A stretch of DNA of 64,000 nucleotides, from positions 16,397,884 to 16,461,883 of the forward strand of contig CM040753.1 in NCBI GenBank assembly GCA_022829145.1, written 5' to 3'. This stretch comes from Albula goreensis. Lineage: Eukaryota > Chordata > Actinopteri > Albuliformes > Albulidae. The notes under the pieces are model-generated. The model searched no databases and had not been told where the DNA came from. It was given only the letters and a program-made list of their open reading frames with translations. Shown one piece after another: positions 1 to 29,600 of this stretch (the stretch's first letter is position 1; each line of letters begins with the position of its first letter). Both the position numbers and the translations under genes were made by a program.

Positions 1-29
1 TATGCAGACACACAAAGTTACAGGTCTAC

Positions 30-16309
<16,280 letters not shown>

Positions 16310-17703
16310 TGTGCCTTCTTTAAAGGAGCAAATACATTCATATCAACTCTTTTTTCAATTGAGAAGCACAAGTTATATTCTAGCTAAAAGTTGCATGAAA
16401 ATGTTGGCACTGATCAATGCAAATTTTCCACATCCTGTTATACAGACTTGACCTTGCGTAAGTTTTTCCCACAACTGAAAAATAATACAAAATGAACTTG
16501 ACTGAAAATTAAGCGAACATGTACTGACCACATTAAAATAAAAAGAAAACTTGACATTTGCATCTAGCATGCTTTTTTATCACTGTAGAGGAAAAGAAGT
16601 CGCTTGAAAGTTTGTTTTCTTCATGTGTATCCGTTAACTTACATACAGTATGATTTACTAGTATAAATAAAGACTATAAAAACACAAGTAAGTAAAACCT
16701 GCATAGGTTAGACTCAAACCACCATTCGGTTTCAAAATAGTATTTACATTTTCATGGCTTGCGGGTCCAGAGAACAACCTACTATTTACCATTTCCCTTT
16801 GGACATACAGGTGCTTTGATATTTTACATTGTATAACGTACATAGTAGGATATATGTATGAATATGAGACACAGGGAATACAAGGAAATCCTAAAATGCA
16901 CGACTTGCTAACGAAAACTAAGCGACGCAGCAGTTTTCTTCGCCCTACGCTGTCAAAACTTCAAACAAGTTAGATATAGCAGAACATTTGTTTTTTAAAA
17001 TCACATACACACATGTTAGCTATTATAACAATATTATTTAACTCACCTTTGAGGCTACAATTACTGAGAGTACATCCTTAAAACAAACGCCCGATTTAAA
17101 TTACGAAACCATTCGTGTTACACGCAACTCTCAATAGGTTGTACAACATCGCTACAGTATCCCTAAATGTTGCTAACTAGCGTTAGCTACCAGCTAGCAT
17201 TATCAGGTCCCTGACATTCAATTCAACTTGACTGTTGACAAGCTAGCGTTACCTGCCAGAGCTCTACACAGGACGACACGGTACAACTTAGAACAACTCG
17301 TAGCTAAGAATCAAGTACAGCGTTAGTTAGCGTTATAGATGCGTTAAATTATTTTGCTAAATTAGTACATCTGACAGTGCTAAATAGGAATGCCGGCCAG
17401 ATTAGCGAGCTAGCCATCTACACATCATAACAGTTATCTAGCTATTAATATAATTGATATAACAGGTTTGCAATTAGCCAGATATACCCGAAAAGGCCAG
17501 ATAGTATTTCAATACTCAATATTTCTACCATGAGTACACACAAGTGCATTTCATCCCCAATAGTGTTCACTGCTTTAGCAACCCATGATGACCCTTGTGT
17601 TTCTATGTCACCCAGTCTAGTAGGACATAGCTGACGCTAGCAAGCTAACTAACGTGAGACCATTATAATAAGTTGTGACATTCCTCAAATCGGTGCATCT
17701 TAC

Positions 17704-17880
17704 CTTGGTGTTGAGGCTTTGTTGACGTCTAAATATTCCTTTGCATATCAAAATCAGATATTTTCTTAAAGACTATGCAGGACAGCACGATCCGTATCAA
17801 TTTCTGTTTCTGAACAATTCCCTTTCGTCCGCTTTTCCGTCACATTACACGGGAGCACACGAGAAGGGGGGAGGAGTTAC
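17704..17880 (-). promoter_or_regulatory. Candidate 5' noncoding exon and promoter of mfn1
   Basis: On the minus strand an AAG|GTAAGA donor ends a possible noncoding exon at 17704, and an acceptor ending at about 16318 lies just before the mfn1 ATG. Inside the candidate exon a CRE-like TGACGTC sits at 17723-17729. No TATA box is evident. Other donor-like sites exist at about 17045 and 17250, so the exact first exon is unsettled. The assignment is inference from splice signals and position. Confidence 0.4.
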
Positions 17881-17899
17881 CATAGGTCATACTAGCGTG

Positions 17900-20800
17900 T
17901 GGTACGACTGGAGCAGGAGTATGGCAACTCAGTAGGGCCATGACTAAATATACTCGGATCAAATGGACACAGCCGGACCTGTAGTCGACGCACAATCAAA
18001 AAACAAATCGTTTAAATTTGGTTCGGAAAACTGGAATCACCGTCCAACAATACATAATATGATTTGTATGTGATTTCATGCAAATGTATCTTATTGTCTC
18101 ACCCATACTGTTACTTGAATGAAAGTGAAGAAAGTGAGTGAAGAAAGCCTAATACAGTAGTTCGCAAATTAAGTCCTGGGCTCTCCATGTATGTTGGTTT
18201 TTGTTTGTGCCAATCATTTTATAAATTGCGATTTCTGAGAACATGTTTATACGATCTTCATTGACACGTCATTGCAGTGTCATGCTGCAGCTCAACACAT
18301 GGCAATAACTGCTTTAGGAGAATGTACAACACAAATAATACGATTGCGAAACTTTTAATTGAAAGCTAAAACTACCATCAAATACAGAGCAATAAGAACA
18401 AAAACTGAACAATTACACCTAGAACACAAGATGTGCCTGGGAGGGAAACAATCTTACTAATGCCCCTCACAACCTTGTCAGATGCACCCTGTTCTCCAAC
18501 CAAGTTACACTGATTTTTCTTGTTGAAATTCTACCTCAAATTAGTTGATGAATTTTCTGTTTAGTTTCAGCATTAAACTCAACTAAAATGTCATCTTATG
18601 ATATCCTGCTGCTAATCAGCCTTGGCTAGCTTCAGTAAGAAGGGTTCAGACAGGGAATGCTCAGAGAGGGAAAACTCTCAAAGGGAAGGCTCAGATATAC
18701 CCAACTGGGATTTCTGCTGATAAGGCTCATACTAGGAAGACCACTGCTTCAAGGCTGGGACTGCTGCTGGGGAGGTAAATTGCTTCTTGTAGCCCAGGTT
18801 TCTATAACATATTTAAAATAGGACCTGGTTGATGTGGATTTAATTGACTAAGTAAGGATATAAGGTCATCTGTTTGTTCAATAAAGTATAATTAAACACA
18901 TGAAAGACCTCTGTGATGTTGTTATTGTAATGATAAATTATACTTGCTATTTGTGTAGGTGAATCACAGGTTATCATTGCTGGAAAACATTAAGGCAATT
19001 TTAGTCATGTAAACCCTTGTTAGCTAGCTAGAAAATGAAATGGACAGCAAGTCACAAAATTAATTATTTTTATTATTATTTTTGTAGGGATACTAAGTTT
19101 TAATGAGCAATGCAGAGCACTTCACCCATAAAAAGAAATCCACTATTTTATATTAATAGTTACTATTTTTATATTAATAGTAGTAATTACACTCTTGCTT
19201 AGCTTGCGCTTTCACCAGTCAGGGTTGCTTCTGTTTTATAAATCTATGACATGTCTGGCAAATGTATTGTTTTTTGTGAAACAGACCCATTGACCCAGCC
19301 ATGGATGTTTATGAGGTGAATAAGGTAACTTGCAAAGCAGCAAAAGAAGTTTGTTTGTAGGGCAGATGGAAATAAACTGGATCCTGCCTCTGATCATCTG
19401 AGGACTCTCAGACATTGAAATTAATAATAAGGTATTTTCCAAATGAATTTTGCTTCCTGATTTAAATAAGCTGCCTGCCACAAATGCTCAGGGTATGTGT
19501 TTCCCATGCTAGTACACTTGGACAATTATTAAACAATCTAGACTTGTTTTTAAGGGCAAGTGAAATAAAATTTGACCAACTGGTTGGTAGATTCCATCCA
19601 TTGGCTTTGATGCTTACTGACCAATTTTCATTAATTCCCAGTGCACACCCAAGAATCCTTAAATAATAGACACGAACATGGAAGTAAAGTTTACATTTCA
19701 TTATTTATGTTGATGTTTCATCACGTATTTAATTTTGGCACAAATGTTACTCCATATACAGTTCATGCAATGGAAACAAATTAGACAAGATTAATGTAAT
19801 TTCTCAACTGTGGGCAAGACCTACAAACAATTAATCGAAGAAATATGAATTATAATGTGATACAGTGTTTACTGCAGATGTGAGAAAATTAAGAACCCTA
19901 ACAATTGTTATCATATGCTAAAAAGATTTTTGGGTTCCAATACATTAATGTCCCAGAGTGAAAATTATAACTTAATTTACTAGTAACATTAAAGTCAAAG
20001 TCTGGATTGAAAAACATGAAGGCACAGGCAATGGATATACCACAATCTGGCAATACATGTTTGAAATCTGTTTAACTGTGTATTTCAAAAACATGATTTT
20101 ACCTAATTACAATAAAAATGCGTAACAGACTGCATTTTATGTATGATTTTTAGAGCAACAGGATTTATTACACACCAGATGATTAAGACTTCTTCTGGTG
20201 ATTCCACTGCCTCAAACCACAAAGCCCTATGAAGGACCCAACTGCTTCACCCCCTGCCCCTTACCATAACTGATTCAGGGTTAGGTGCCTATGCTTAACC
20301 TGATGTCATTCCCACCGTGCCCCTGCTCTTTTCAGGGTCCCCAAAAAGTTGTTCCTGTGGAGCAGTGTGTAGTTAGGTTTATTGATGTGCTTTTCTCTAT
20401 CCCACATCAAACAATGGTTTATCCTCCAGTGCAGGGCCTCTGGGGTAAAGTATTCAAAGTTATACCAATGGGAATTTTCCACATTGCTCCTTGCCACTGA
20501 ATTCTTTAAAGGTGCCCTTTACCTGGACCTTTTGAGGGTTTAATCCTTAACACTGAGTACTGCATCATGAGGCAGCCATCCATAAATATCAACTGATCAC
20601 TCTCCGTTGTTTCAGACACCGGCCAGACCTGCAGCGATAGTAACATTATTAAGCGACAAGTGCAGGTCAGTGACTGGAAATAAAATCCTTAAAGTTAAAT
20701 TAAATTGCATTTTTTGAGTCTGTTTATGTGTTATTTTTAATTTGTAAGGGAATCAGCCTTTATGAAGATACATACTGGTAATTAAGATACCAAAGTGATG

Positions 20801-21690
20801 ATCACTGTGAAGTAATGGGGGGTTCTGCCTTCTGAACCCCTGTAACGGCTTTGACCCGAACCCCAAACATGGAGCTGCCACAGTTGCCATAGTTTTCCTA
20901 TATGTTTGAGAATAAAATATTGCTACTTCCCTATGCTTTTACTTTATATGCCCTTTTTAATCATCATCAAGGATACCAATAATTATAGAGTTTACAGAAC
21001 AGGCTTGTCTTACACCAGGCTTTTTCCCTTGGAAATATAGGGTTTTCTTACAACAAGTACCTCCTCCTCGGTCATTGTATGTGCTAATGTGGTCTGTATT
21101 TGATGTAGGATTTCAGCCTCATTGGTAGTGTGTTATTCTTCCTGTCTCATGCAGTTATAGCTACAGTGCAAGGGGCAAAAAAGAAGTAAGGTAGGACCTC
21201 CATAAATTATGAATGAAAACATGCTTTGCTCGGTGTTGGGTGTCATGGTAAACGTGACCATGGTACATTTGTAGATCCAGTCAGGAATGTAGGAGCAGCC
21301 TAACCAAGTTTCAGTGACACTCAATCTGACCTAAATGTCAAGCATCTATTATTTGTCAGCAAGTACTGCATAGGTACTCGCCCACAGGCATATAAGCAAA
21401 GAAGGCCAGCACAGGCTAAGAAGCATATAGATCAGCTGACTGTTCATGTGAAACATAAACTGAGTCTGGACCTGTGTCAGTGACCAACTACTGGTACTTC
21501 CATTCCAGACATTATGATAAAATGTATTTTATAAACAGCAACTCATAGTGGTTGTATCAACACAATTTAAAAATTTAAACATCAGGAAAATTGGGGTCTT
21601 AATACAAATAAGTAATTTTTTTAGAAGGACATATAATAAAATGTGCATGTTTCATAGATTCCCAATGTATTAACTATCAAGAAGACCAGT
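17900..21690. other. Gene-poor intergenic stretch
   Basis: No exon of a recognised family was found on either strand. Short open frames near 20285-20500 overlap on both strands without family resemblance. A stretch at about 18155-18240 begins with a block resembling hAT-type termini (CAGTRGTTCNCAAA) and a 'tcctgg' motif seen in other repeats of the window, so old mobile-element DNA is likely. AT-rich simple sequence occurs at 19060-19190. Confidence 0.5.
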
Positions 21691-21950
21691 ACCTTTCGTG
21701 TGTTGTAGAATATGGTAACTTCTTGTGGAATGCCAGAGTGACGTGGTCTGGGAAGAACTGATAGCCTTGTTTGGGTATAGCTTGGACAGTGGCTGTCCTT
21801 TGTGGGGCCTGGTTCATGAGGTGGGAGGGGTGCTCCTCTTAGCTCTGGGCCATAGTAACATGCAGGTGCTTGGTCCAGTGGGTGTGGCCCTTGGCTGGAT
21901 GGGTGTGGTATGTGACTGGGTGGATGGGGAACTTTTTTGAGTTTAGCGAC

Positions 21951-22189
21951 ATGCTTAATGAGATGACTAAAGCTCCTGATGAAGTCGAGGTGGTTCTTGG
22001 GGCAAATAGGGCAACATACTGGTGCATGCTGTAAGTAATCTCTGTGAGGTAACCCTGGTTTTTGACAAGGTGGGCATGGTATTTGTCTATTTGGTACTTG
22101 TCAGGGCTGTATCCACAGTGCTGGTTGCCAAGATGTTGCTTTTCATCTCTGACATGTCCTTGGGGGTGTTCTCCACAGAGCAGTGACAC
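21951..22189 (-). other. C2H2 zinc-finger-like fragment, probably not a working gene
   Basis: On the minus strand the codons from 22013 to 21951 spell a textbook C-x2-C-x12-H-x3-H finger beginning CPIC and ending HLIKH. Upstream (22189-22020) a different frame stays open and contains more Cys/His clusters such as QHCGYSP and KYHAHL. No splice structure joining them was found. It could be the remains of a zinc-finger gene or of a transposon-derived protein, or a chance match. The family was not recognised. Confidence 0.25.
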
Positions 22190-22959
22190 ATTAACTCCTC
22201 ACTCTTCCTGCAGTGTCCCTCTGTCATGACTTTAAGGAAAGACATTTTTACATCACAGTGACCTGTACCCCACTGTCAATACAGACAGGCATCATAAACC
22301 AAAAATTCTGATCATGGATACTGTATAAAATACCTAAAGCTTTCTATTTGCAGCATTGTTCTGTGATTGTTTGAGCCATGGCATGATTGCTCTTTAGGCT
22401 GGTGTACGAGGAGGTGAGTCACATCATTATCAAATGGGAAACATCCTATTATTTTTTCCATATAACACATCAGCCTAGTTCTCCTTGAGGTACAGCTGTG
22501 CTATTCTGCTTAGCTCCCCCTTGTGGGGAAAGTTGCACTATAATGTCACAATAATGAGTCTTACATTTTATTTACTCATAGAGGTAGACTTTTTTGACTG
22601 TGTATTGTTTCATATTTATGTCACCATCTTTCAGTTTTTATTTTCAGTTTCAGGTTCCTCAGTGGTGGAATCACCCGCCCAACCTGAGCTACACGTTGAA
22701 TTTTAGACCACTGCTTTAGGGGTTCATGTTTCTGTACAGAAAGGACAGAGACAGGAGTTGGAATAGGAGTGTAGGAGGTGGGATGTATGAATTTGCGTTT
22801 AATGGTATCTGTGTCTGCGTAGGCAGCACAGAGCCAGGGGTGTTTCTGTAGCTCTTCAAGGGTGGCCCTGTCCTCTACCTGGGGGTTTAGGCACCAGCAA
22901 GTAAACTCCCTGAATTCTGTGGGAAAGAAAGAAAACTTTTGGATAGAGCACCCAAAAGA

Positions 22960-23116
22960 CAGTGGTTCTCAATCGTAGAGAGGTGCAGATCTTGCTGGTT
23001 TTTGATGTCATCTCACACATAACTTGATCAGTTAAAGTGGTTGATTGCACATTTACCATACCTCACCTAGTTTTATGGGTAATACAGCTCTCAAGAAGTA
23101 GGACTGAGGACCACTG
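22960..23116. repeat. Small hAT-like foldback element
   Basis: A 157 bp unit with imperfect 12 bp terminal inverted repeats: CAGTGGTTCTCA at the left end and the complement of CAGTGGTCCTCA at the right, one mismatch. This terminus is typical of hAT/Charlie-type non-autonomous elements. No matching 8 bp target duplication is visible. It lies in the last intron of the Pim pseudogene. Confidence 0.55.
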
Positions 23117-24806
23117 ATATAAGGAGGTAAGAAAATCATATGAAATCAAATACTCAAGCTCAAATACTCAAGCACTTCCCTGGTCCACTGACTCCTTACC
23201 TGGTGAAAGGCCCTCTGGGAACTCCATATGGCTCATGCTTCTTCTGTCCAGCACCACAAATGGTGCTCTACCACACACCAAAGTAAACAGGGTCACCCCT
23301 ACCGACCAAACAGTTGCAGGACTGGCTAATTAACCTCTTGTCTCAATCCATTCGATGGGTTGAAAATACCTAGTGCCTGAGGGACAGACAGACAAACAGA
23401 GGCACTAAGGTAAATAGACACCCCACAAGGTGGCAGTAAAACAATGAATCACATAAGGATGTAAATATTTTACTCTGTGACACTAAGAGGCACAATAGGA
23501 CAGAATCGAGAATGTTATTGGAATTGTATTATGCTTCTGCAAGATTCCTCATGGATGTAATCATAACATAAAGGTAAACAGGCTAATTTCCTGTATCAGT
23601 CTGCATATTAGCATGAACTTCCAAGTCCATAAGTGTCACTAGCTGTGATCATACATACTGTTTCCCCTTCACTGACATGGGAAGGTATGGTATGTGGTAC
23701 ACTTCAGAAGGTCCCCACAACCAAAATCAATCAATTTTATCTCCAAGGTATCCGTATTGATCAGAATGTTTTGGAGCTTTACATCCCTATGAAATACGCC
23801 ACAGTCCTGACAATTCTTCAGGGCCCGCAGGAGTTGTCCCATCATTGGGCGAGCTTGCCCTTCAGTTAAGGCACCCCCTTGGTTGAGCCAATAGCTGTGC
23901 AGGTCCACACAGGGCTCTGGGTGCTCCTGCACCAACAAATATGCAGCCGGGGTGACCAGCCACTCTTACAGGCACAGGACGTTGGGGTGCACTGTGGGCT
24001 GGTTGATGAGTGTCATCAATGCCATTTCACTTCCTGTCCAGGCTGTAGGGGGAGGAAATAAGATAGATGACAGCTCGATGAGGAGAGAGGGGTCTATAAT
24101 CTCTGCTACCACACAGCACAGAACATTCTAAAGAGGAAAAGCTAGTCTAAAGAACAACTATACTGGAACATGTTAGACTGATATTGCAATTTTTTGAACA
24201 CAGTTATCCCCCACAAATTAATTAGAGAACAGATTTGACACCCAATGGTTTGATTGCTCTGACAGAGTTCTCTGCCCATGTACTGGTTTGCTCTCTTTGG
24301 GTCTGATTGTGTAAACACACCTCTTGACACATAAGACCAATTTACAGCTGCTCTGTATCATGTAAAAGGTACTCACAAGCTGCAATTCCTCGTTTTTCCA
24401 CTTTTTAACAAATTTCAGGGCAACCTGAAAAAAGGAGACAAAGGAGATGAGAGAGTTACAGTGCAATCTGTTCATATGCTATGTGACTAAAAAGATTACA
24501 TTTATCAAGTATCAGGCCAACCACAATCAGAAAGAAATGAATAAAACAATAAATGAACAAACAAATATATGAATTAAAAAATAAATATGTTAAACCAGAA
24601 AGGCTTTCCATAAATATTATCCTGTCATGAAAGATTGCAAATGTTGTGTTTAGATATAATTTCATACAGTAACATTTAATTCTGATTATGCTTTGCAATT
24701 GATGCACATTTGAGACAAATAATGCAGTTGAAATATTAAAAAACATGACATAATTCTGGACATGCAAAATAAATAATACTCTTACAAAAGTAGTCAAAAT
24801 ACTTTG

Positions 24807-24811
<5 letters not shown>

Positions 24812-24852
<41 letters not shown>

Positions 24853-24853
24853 T
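24812..24853. repeat. TA microsatellite followed by CA repeats
   Basis: About 15 TA dinucleotides followed by CA units, lying in the first intron-like gap of the Pim pseudogene. Simple slippage repeat with no coding meaning; open frames read through it are artefacts. Confidence 0.95.
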
Positions 24854-25013
24854 AGATATGGTCTTTTGACTGCTTTTCAGACATATTACAGATATATTAC
24901 AATTTTGATAAGCTCTTACTGGCAGTCCATCTGGAACCCGGATCCCAGCATAGACAGCCCCGAATCCTCCTTTACCCAATAAAGCTTTCTTCTGGTAGCA
25001 AGTCTTCACTCAT

Positions 25014-26603
25014 GCTACAACATAAAAATCATTGGAAAAATCACAGGAAATCATTGATCCCTGGGGATTGCCAGATTTGTTTTAGCAAATTCTTTTTCCG
25101 CTTCCCTTTTCCTTATCAAGAGTAGGAAAAACTCATGGGAACCATGATGTGAAAACCCAATTCACCGGGCTATAGCTAGTTATCAAAATTAATAAAAGTT
25201 TATGTGCTTGACCTACTTCTGGGAGCACAAACTAGCTCCAATTTTCAAACACAAAACCTTCCAGCTATATGAAAAGATCAGATAGGTCCTGTGGTTTTGC
25301 TAGAACATTTCACCTGGTAAGGGTAATATTCAGGGCTATGTTACTAGGTAAGCCATGGCTCACCAAAGGAAGTAAGGAACTGTTGCTATTTGAAAACAAA
25401 TGCAATTAAAGTCAATGAAATACAAAAACACTATCCAAAGCGAAGTTCCAGATACAGCACGCTGGATTTGTATTTTCTTAGGACCAAGCCCTCAGCACTT
25501 TGTGAACTCTAACCTCTTACACTTTTTATATTAAATAACATGATTGCATTCGTTCATTTTATCACTTGTATCTGTAATCTGTGTGTTATGTTGTAGACTG
25601 CATGCATACATGTTAACCACATCCATCATTTATGTATGAACTCAAGCATCTTGGCAAGCCAGACAAATTCCTGTAACTAAACATGAAGTGATACAAGTTA
25701 ACTATGAAATACAACAAACAACCTAATCAAACTAGTATCAATCAGTGACTACTGTATTACTAGTAAGGTACTTCAAAATAACAAGGAATTTCTTTAAACA
25801 ATAAATACAGTAATATACAGCTGGAGCATTTAGCAGACACACTTATTCAGAGGGACTTACACAGTTTATATTTTTATTGTTTGCATGTCTACTACACCAT
25901 TAAGCTTCTACAATAAAAACTCCCAAGCCTTCATTCAGTGATACTGTTTGCGCACCTGGCTCAACATACAGACTTAATCACGCAAAGATTACAACGGTAA
26001 CTGCTTTTTAATCACTGCCAGTTTTGCCTGATCGGGGTTTCCCCAGTGGGGTTTCCCAGTCAGATTACATCCTGTTGAAACGGCCCGTTGCGATTCATAG
26101 ATTTTGGTGGAAGCCATGAACAAGTAGCTATCTTAATTCAGTCAAAGATTTAAGACGAGAATCTTTAATTCAGTCGAAGCAGTAACAAACGTATGGAGAT
26201 GACTATACGGAGAAAACAAAATATTATTTTGAAACAGAACCTGTTATTACACGAGCAATCAAAGCTAAATAACCAGCAAAGCATATTAGTTGCATTACGA
26301 TTAACCAGAAAGCCGGGAAGAACTCGAGATGAATTCAAACCAAATAACCGTTGAATGCACGAGCTCACATCCAGCAACCGCTGAAGAAACTGCTCGTGAC
26401 TTGGACTCTCGCGTATAAATTACCTCAACGCCTGTCTCACCATTATTCACGGGATTGCCAATCACCAAATATATGTATCTGTAACTTATCATACATAATC
26501 ATAAAGTCCGAAAGTGACGGAAAAGACATAAAACATTAACTCTAAACTCAGCTGGCTTTTTAACAAGCAAATTAACAACTGAAGCTTGTCTGGACCACTG
26601 GAT
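25014..26603. other. Spacer between the Pim pseudogene and hormad1, with a SINE tail
   Basis: The two flanking loci point away from each other. No coding block was recognised. At about 25824-25875, GAGCATTTAGCAGACAC and GGGACTTACAC match, in reverse orientation, the 3' tail shared by many fish SINEs and their partner LINEs. The 600 bp before hormad1 should hold its promoter; no clear TATA box is seen. Confidence 0.55.
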
Positions 26604-29600
26604 ATGGCAACAACGGGCCAATTGCGGCGCATGTCGGCGCAAAGCACAGCCGAGGTAAGTTAGGGGACAACACAAACTAGCTACAATAATGTAAATAAAA
26701 ATATCAATATTTGCATTTTCATTGACTTTACAATGTTAACGTCGCTGACTACGTTAGCACCAATTCTTTAGTGTAGTTACTGGCGCTCAGATAACTTAGG
26801 TGTATTAGCGGTAGATCATTTTGCAACTTCAGTTGTTCCTCGGTATATAATTTGGCGCCACCCTGCGTCCAATCCAGCTGAAATGGTGATGTTTATATGT
26901 CATTTCACTTGTCTCTCTTGGTGAATTGTTTGTGTTGACTATATTATTTGATACAATCATTACAACCACGACAGTTCTATTCTTCTCATTTGTATCTCTG
27001 ATTTAGTGGACGAGCTTGTTTCACAGTGAACTGGAGACACGACAGCAGTCAGTGGTGTTCGTGAAGCGAATGATGGCCCTTGCTGTGTCCTGCATCACCT
27101 ACCTGCGAGGAATATTTCCAGAGGTTGCATACAGATCTCGCTACTTGGAAGGTGTGGTAAGAATTATTTCTTGGTAGTTATCACTTATCCATAATAACTT
27201 AATTAAAATAGGAAGGAAATCTCTTTTGGACAAAGTGAAGTGTCATAAATGTATTTATATAAATAACCTGTATTTACATCCCTGTATTTTGACTCGGGCA
27301 AATGAATCAATGTTTCAATACGCTTATGTGCTCTATCATGACAACTGATTCCTGTAGCAAAACGCACGTATTTAATTAATTATAGACTAACTGATGAGAT
27401 TAGTGGAGTTCTAGTCGGTGAAAACTCGTCACTGAAACTTACATCTGAGGTAACTAAGAAATCAAGGGAAATACAAATGATAAGGAGCCAAACATGCACT
27501 TGGATAAGTTTTCTCAAGTTTAAGGGAAAAATCATGGTAGAATCTTCACACATTCAAATATTTCTGGGTACCTACATGATCTTTTGCTGTGGGGAAGGGA
27601 GTTGTGGCCACATACATCAGAATCATTAAACAAGGCTGAAACGGAGAATTCATTAGTACAGACAGTATGTACAGACAGTGACATGGGGACAATTTTCCAA
27701 ATTGTGATTTCAAATCCCCTTGTTGACACAGGGGACAAAATGCTGCATAATCTACCTTTAATGTACATTAAACAGAGTAACTACCTACACATTTGCTTCC
27801 TTGCCTTTCAGATTTGTGTATTAAGGTTTTAAGAGAAGACAGCCCTTCTCCTGGTGCCTGCAAAATTGTCAAATGGTAAATGTTTTTATTTAAATTCTGA
27901 AACCTGACCCACGTTTTGGAGGTTTGACAACCACAAATGATTGTCAGCGTCTTACATGTCAATGTCGCATATGTTAATATATGTTTATTTTAGCAACTGA
28001 TTCATTAAATAGACCCTTGATAATTAAAACATGATTTTCTCCCGCATCTATGCACTGTCATTTCATTGGATTTTTAGGTGTGTTTTAGGCTGCCATACTT
28101 AAATTTCATCTGGTTTTCAGCAGTGTTTTAAACAAAAAAGGAACAACAGTTTTAAAAATGAAAGTGAAACCCAGTTATATCCAGGTGTAGATATGTTAAA
28201 CATTGACTGTAAGTTTTGTTAAAAAAGGGGGATGTCATATCACATAGGGCTTCCACAGTGTTATGTCATTTCTTAACAGTATTCCCTATTCTTCCCTCAA
28301 AATGATCCCACTGTCCCACATTTGGGCTACTCAGAAGTGGTCACCCTGCTGAAACCTATTAACTACAATGTTTTCTCTGAGAACAGAAATATTTGAATTT
28401 CTTTTTTTTTTTTTTTTTTTTGCTTTTCAAGGATGATGGGGTGTTTCGATGCATTAGAGAAAGGATATGTGAGTAGCTTAATTCATAATAGTATCACCAT
28501 AAATGTGTATTTTTGCCAAGAGTTCATTTATGACTTTCAATTCTCTTAACAGCTACAGATAGTGTTCATTGGGGTAAGTGTTTTTTTTTTATAATAAACA
28601 TTGTTAAAAGAGTCTTTGGCTTCAGAGAGTCAGTGAATTCAGCTAAAACAGTTGTAGGAGTCAGTCAGTTTTAAATAAGACTAGTTGATTTACAAAATAA
28701 AATGTTTTGACTTTCAGTGTCAATTTAACTATACAGTCCAATAGGTTTCATGTGACCTCTGTCAGCTCCACCAGACAACTGTAATATTGAATGCACTTGG
28801 GATGTTCAGTAGAAGTGAGTATGGAACTGGGCATTGGTAAACATTAAATAAATATGTCTCCAAGTACAGTTAGTAGATTTAGCATCTTGAAACAGTCTCG
28901 GAATGAAGGCTTCTGTAGGCTTTCACCATGTAAAAATGTATCCTGATGTGGAAAAAAAGATTAGGTACTCATTACACTCATATGCCCTTTTCCACTGTTC
29001 ACGGTTTAAAGCTATAATTAAGATTATGATTTTTTGCTCAAAACTGCTTCCAAATGGCAGCCATACCACAAATATTGCCCATGTGAAGCTCAAAAAGTAC
29101 AATGTTGTTGATACTTGATCAGTGAGCTATGATTTTCATTTTTCTGTTAGTCTTTTCTGGTGCAGTTTCAGCATGCCACCATGATTCTCATCACTGTTTG
29201 CTTCGACATTTTAAATTGTTTTGCCATTTTTGTGTCACATCTACGATTTGGGCACCAGCTGCCCTTTTAAGGCAGAAATATAATGTTAACCAGTAATACG
29301 AAAAAGGATAGAGTTCTTGTAATTCTGATTTAGTCACTTCAAAATAGTGTACAAAATTCAAAGTCCTTCATTTGGTATTTCCATTATTTTGCCTTCCTCC
29401 TATAAATGGGTTACTCTCAAATTATTTTAAATTATCTGGTTAAATTATATATTTTCAGAAATAAGAAAGCATAAAAAAATAAAGCATGAAATAATAATCT
29501 AACTGGTTACTTACCAGCCAGCTTTTCATTTATGTTCAAGGAACACTGAATATTGTTTGTTTTACTGTGTAAGTTCACAAAATTTACCTCTCCCTTTCTT

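Larger units (their letters stand above)
22621..25013 (-). pseudogene. Pim-type serine/threonine kinase, decayed copy
   Basis: Five exon-like blocks on the minus strand follow the Pim kinase order. About 25008-24920 holds the glycine loop GKGGFGAVY. 24424-24377 holds the lysine motif VALKFVKKW. 24042-23673 covers the hinge EHPEPCVDLHSYW, catalytic loop FHRDVKLQN and LIDFGCGDLL. 23376-23200 covers YFQPIEW and ATVWSVGVTLFTLVCGR. 22916-22621 covers FTCWCLNPQVEDRATLEEL, HPWL and a tail to a TGA. Signs of decay: an in-frame TAA before EW in the third block; an in-frame TAA in the fourth block just before LASPATVW; the junctions between blocks 2 and 3 and blocks 3 and 4 do not keep phase; no usable start, because the ATG at 25013 reads another frame and TGA precedes the kinase frame. 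The catalytic loop has KLQN where Pim kinases usually have KPEN. Fish genomes are known for many pim-like copies; this looks like a dead one. The last block is still fully open. Confidence 0.85.

Noticed and set aside
20285-20500. Overlapping open frames of 71 and 63 residues on both strands
   Set aside because: No family resemblance, no splice context, equal length on both strands suggests chance.
23900-23975. A 43-base intron that would remove the stop in the Pim catalytic block
   Set aside because: Too short for a vertebrate intron, and the sequence inside still matches the Pim hinge region, so it is exon with a stop.
24456-24884. 142-residue minus-strand frame with YIYIYIYI run
   Set aside because: Produced by the TA repeat and AT-rich intron of the Pim pseudogene.
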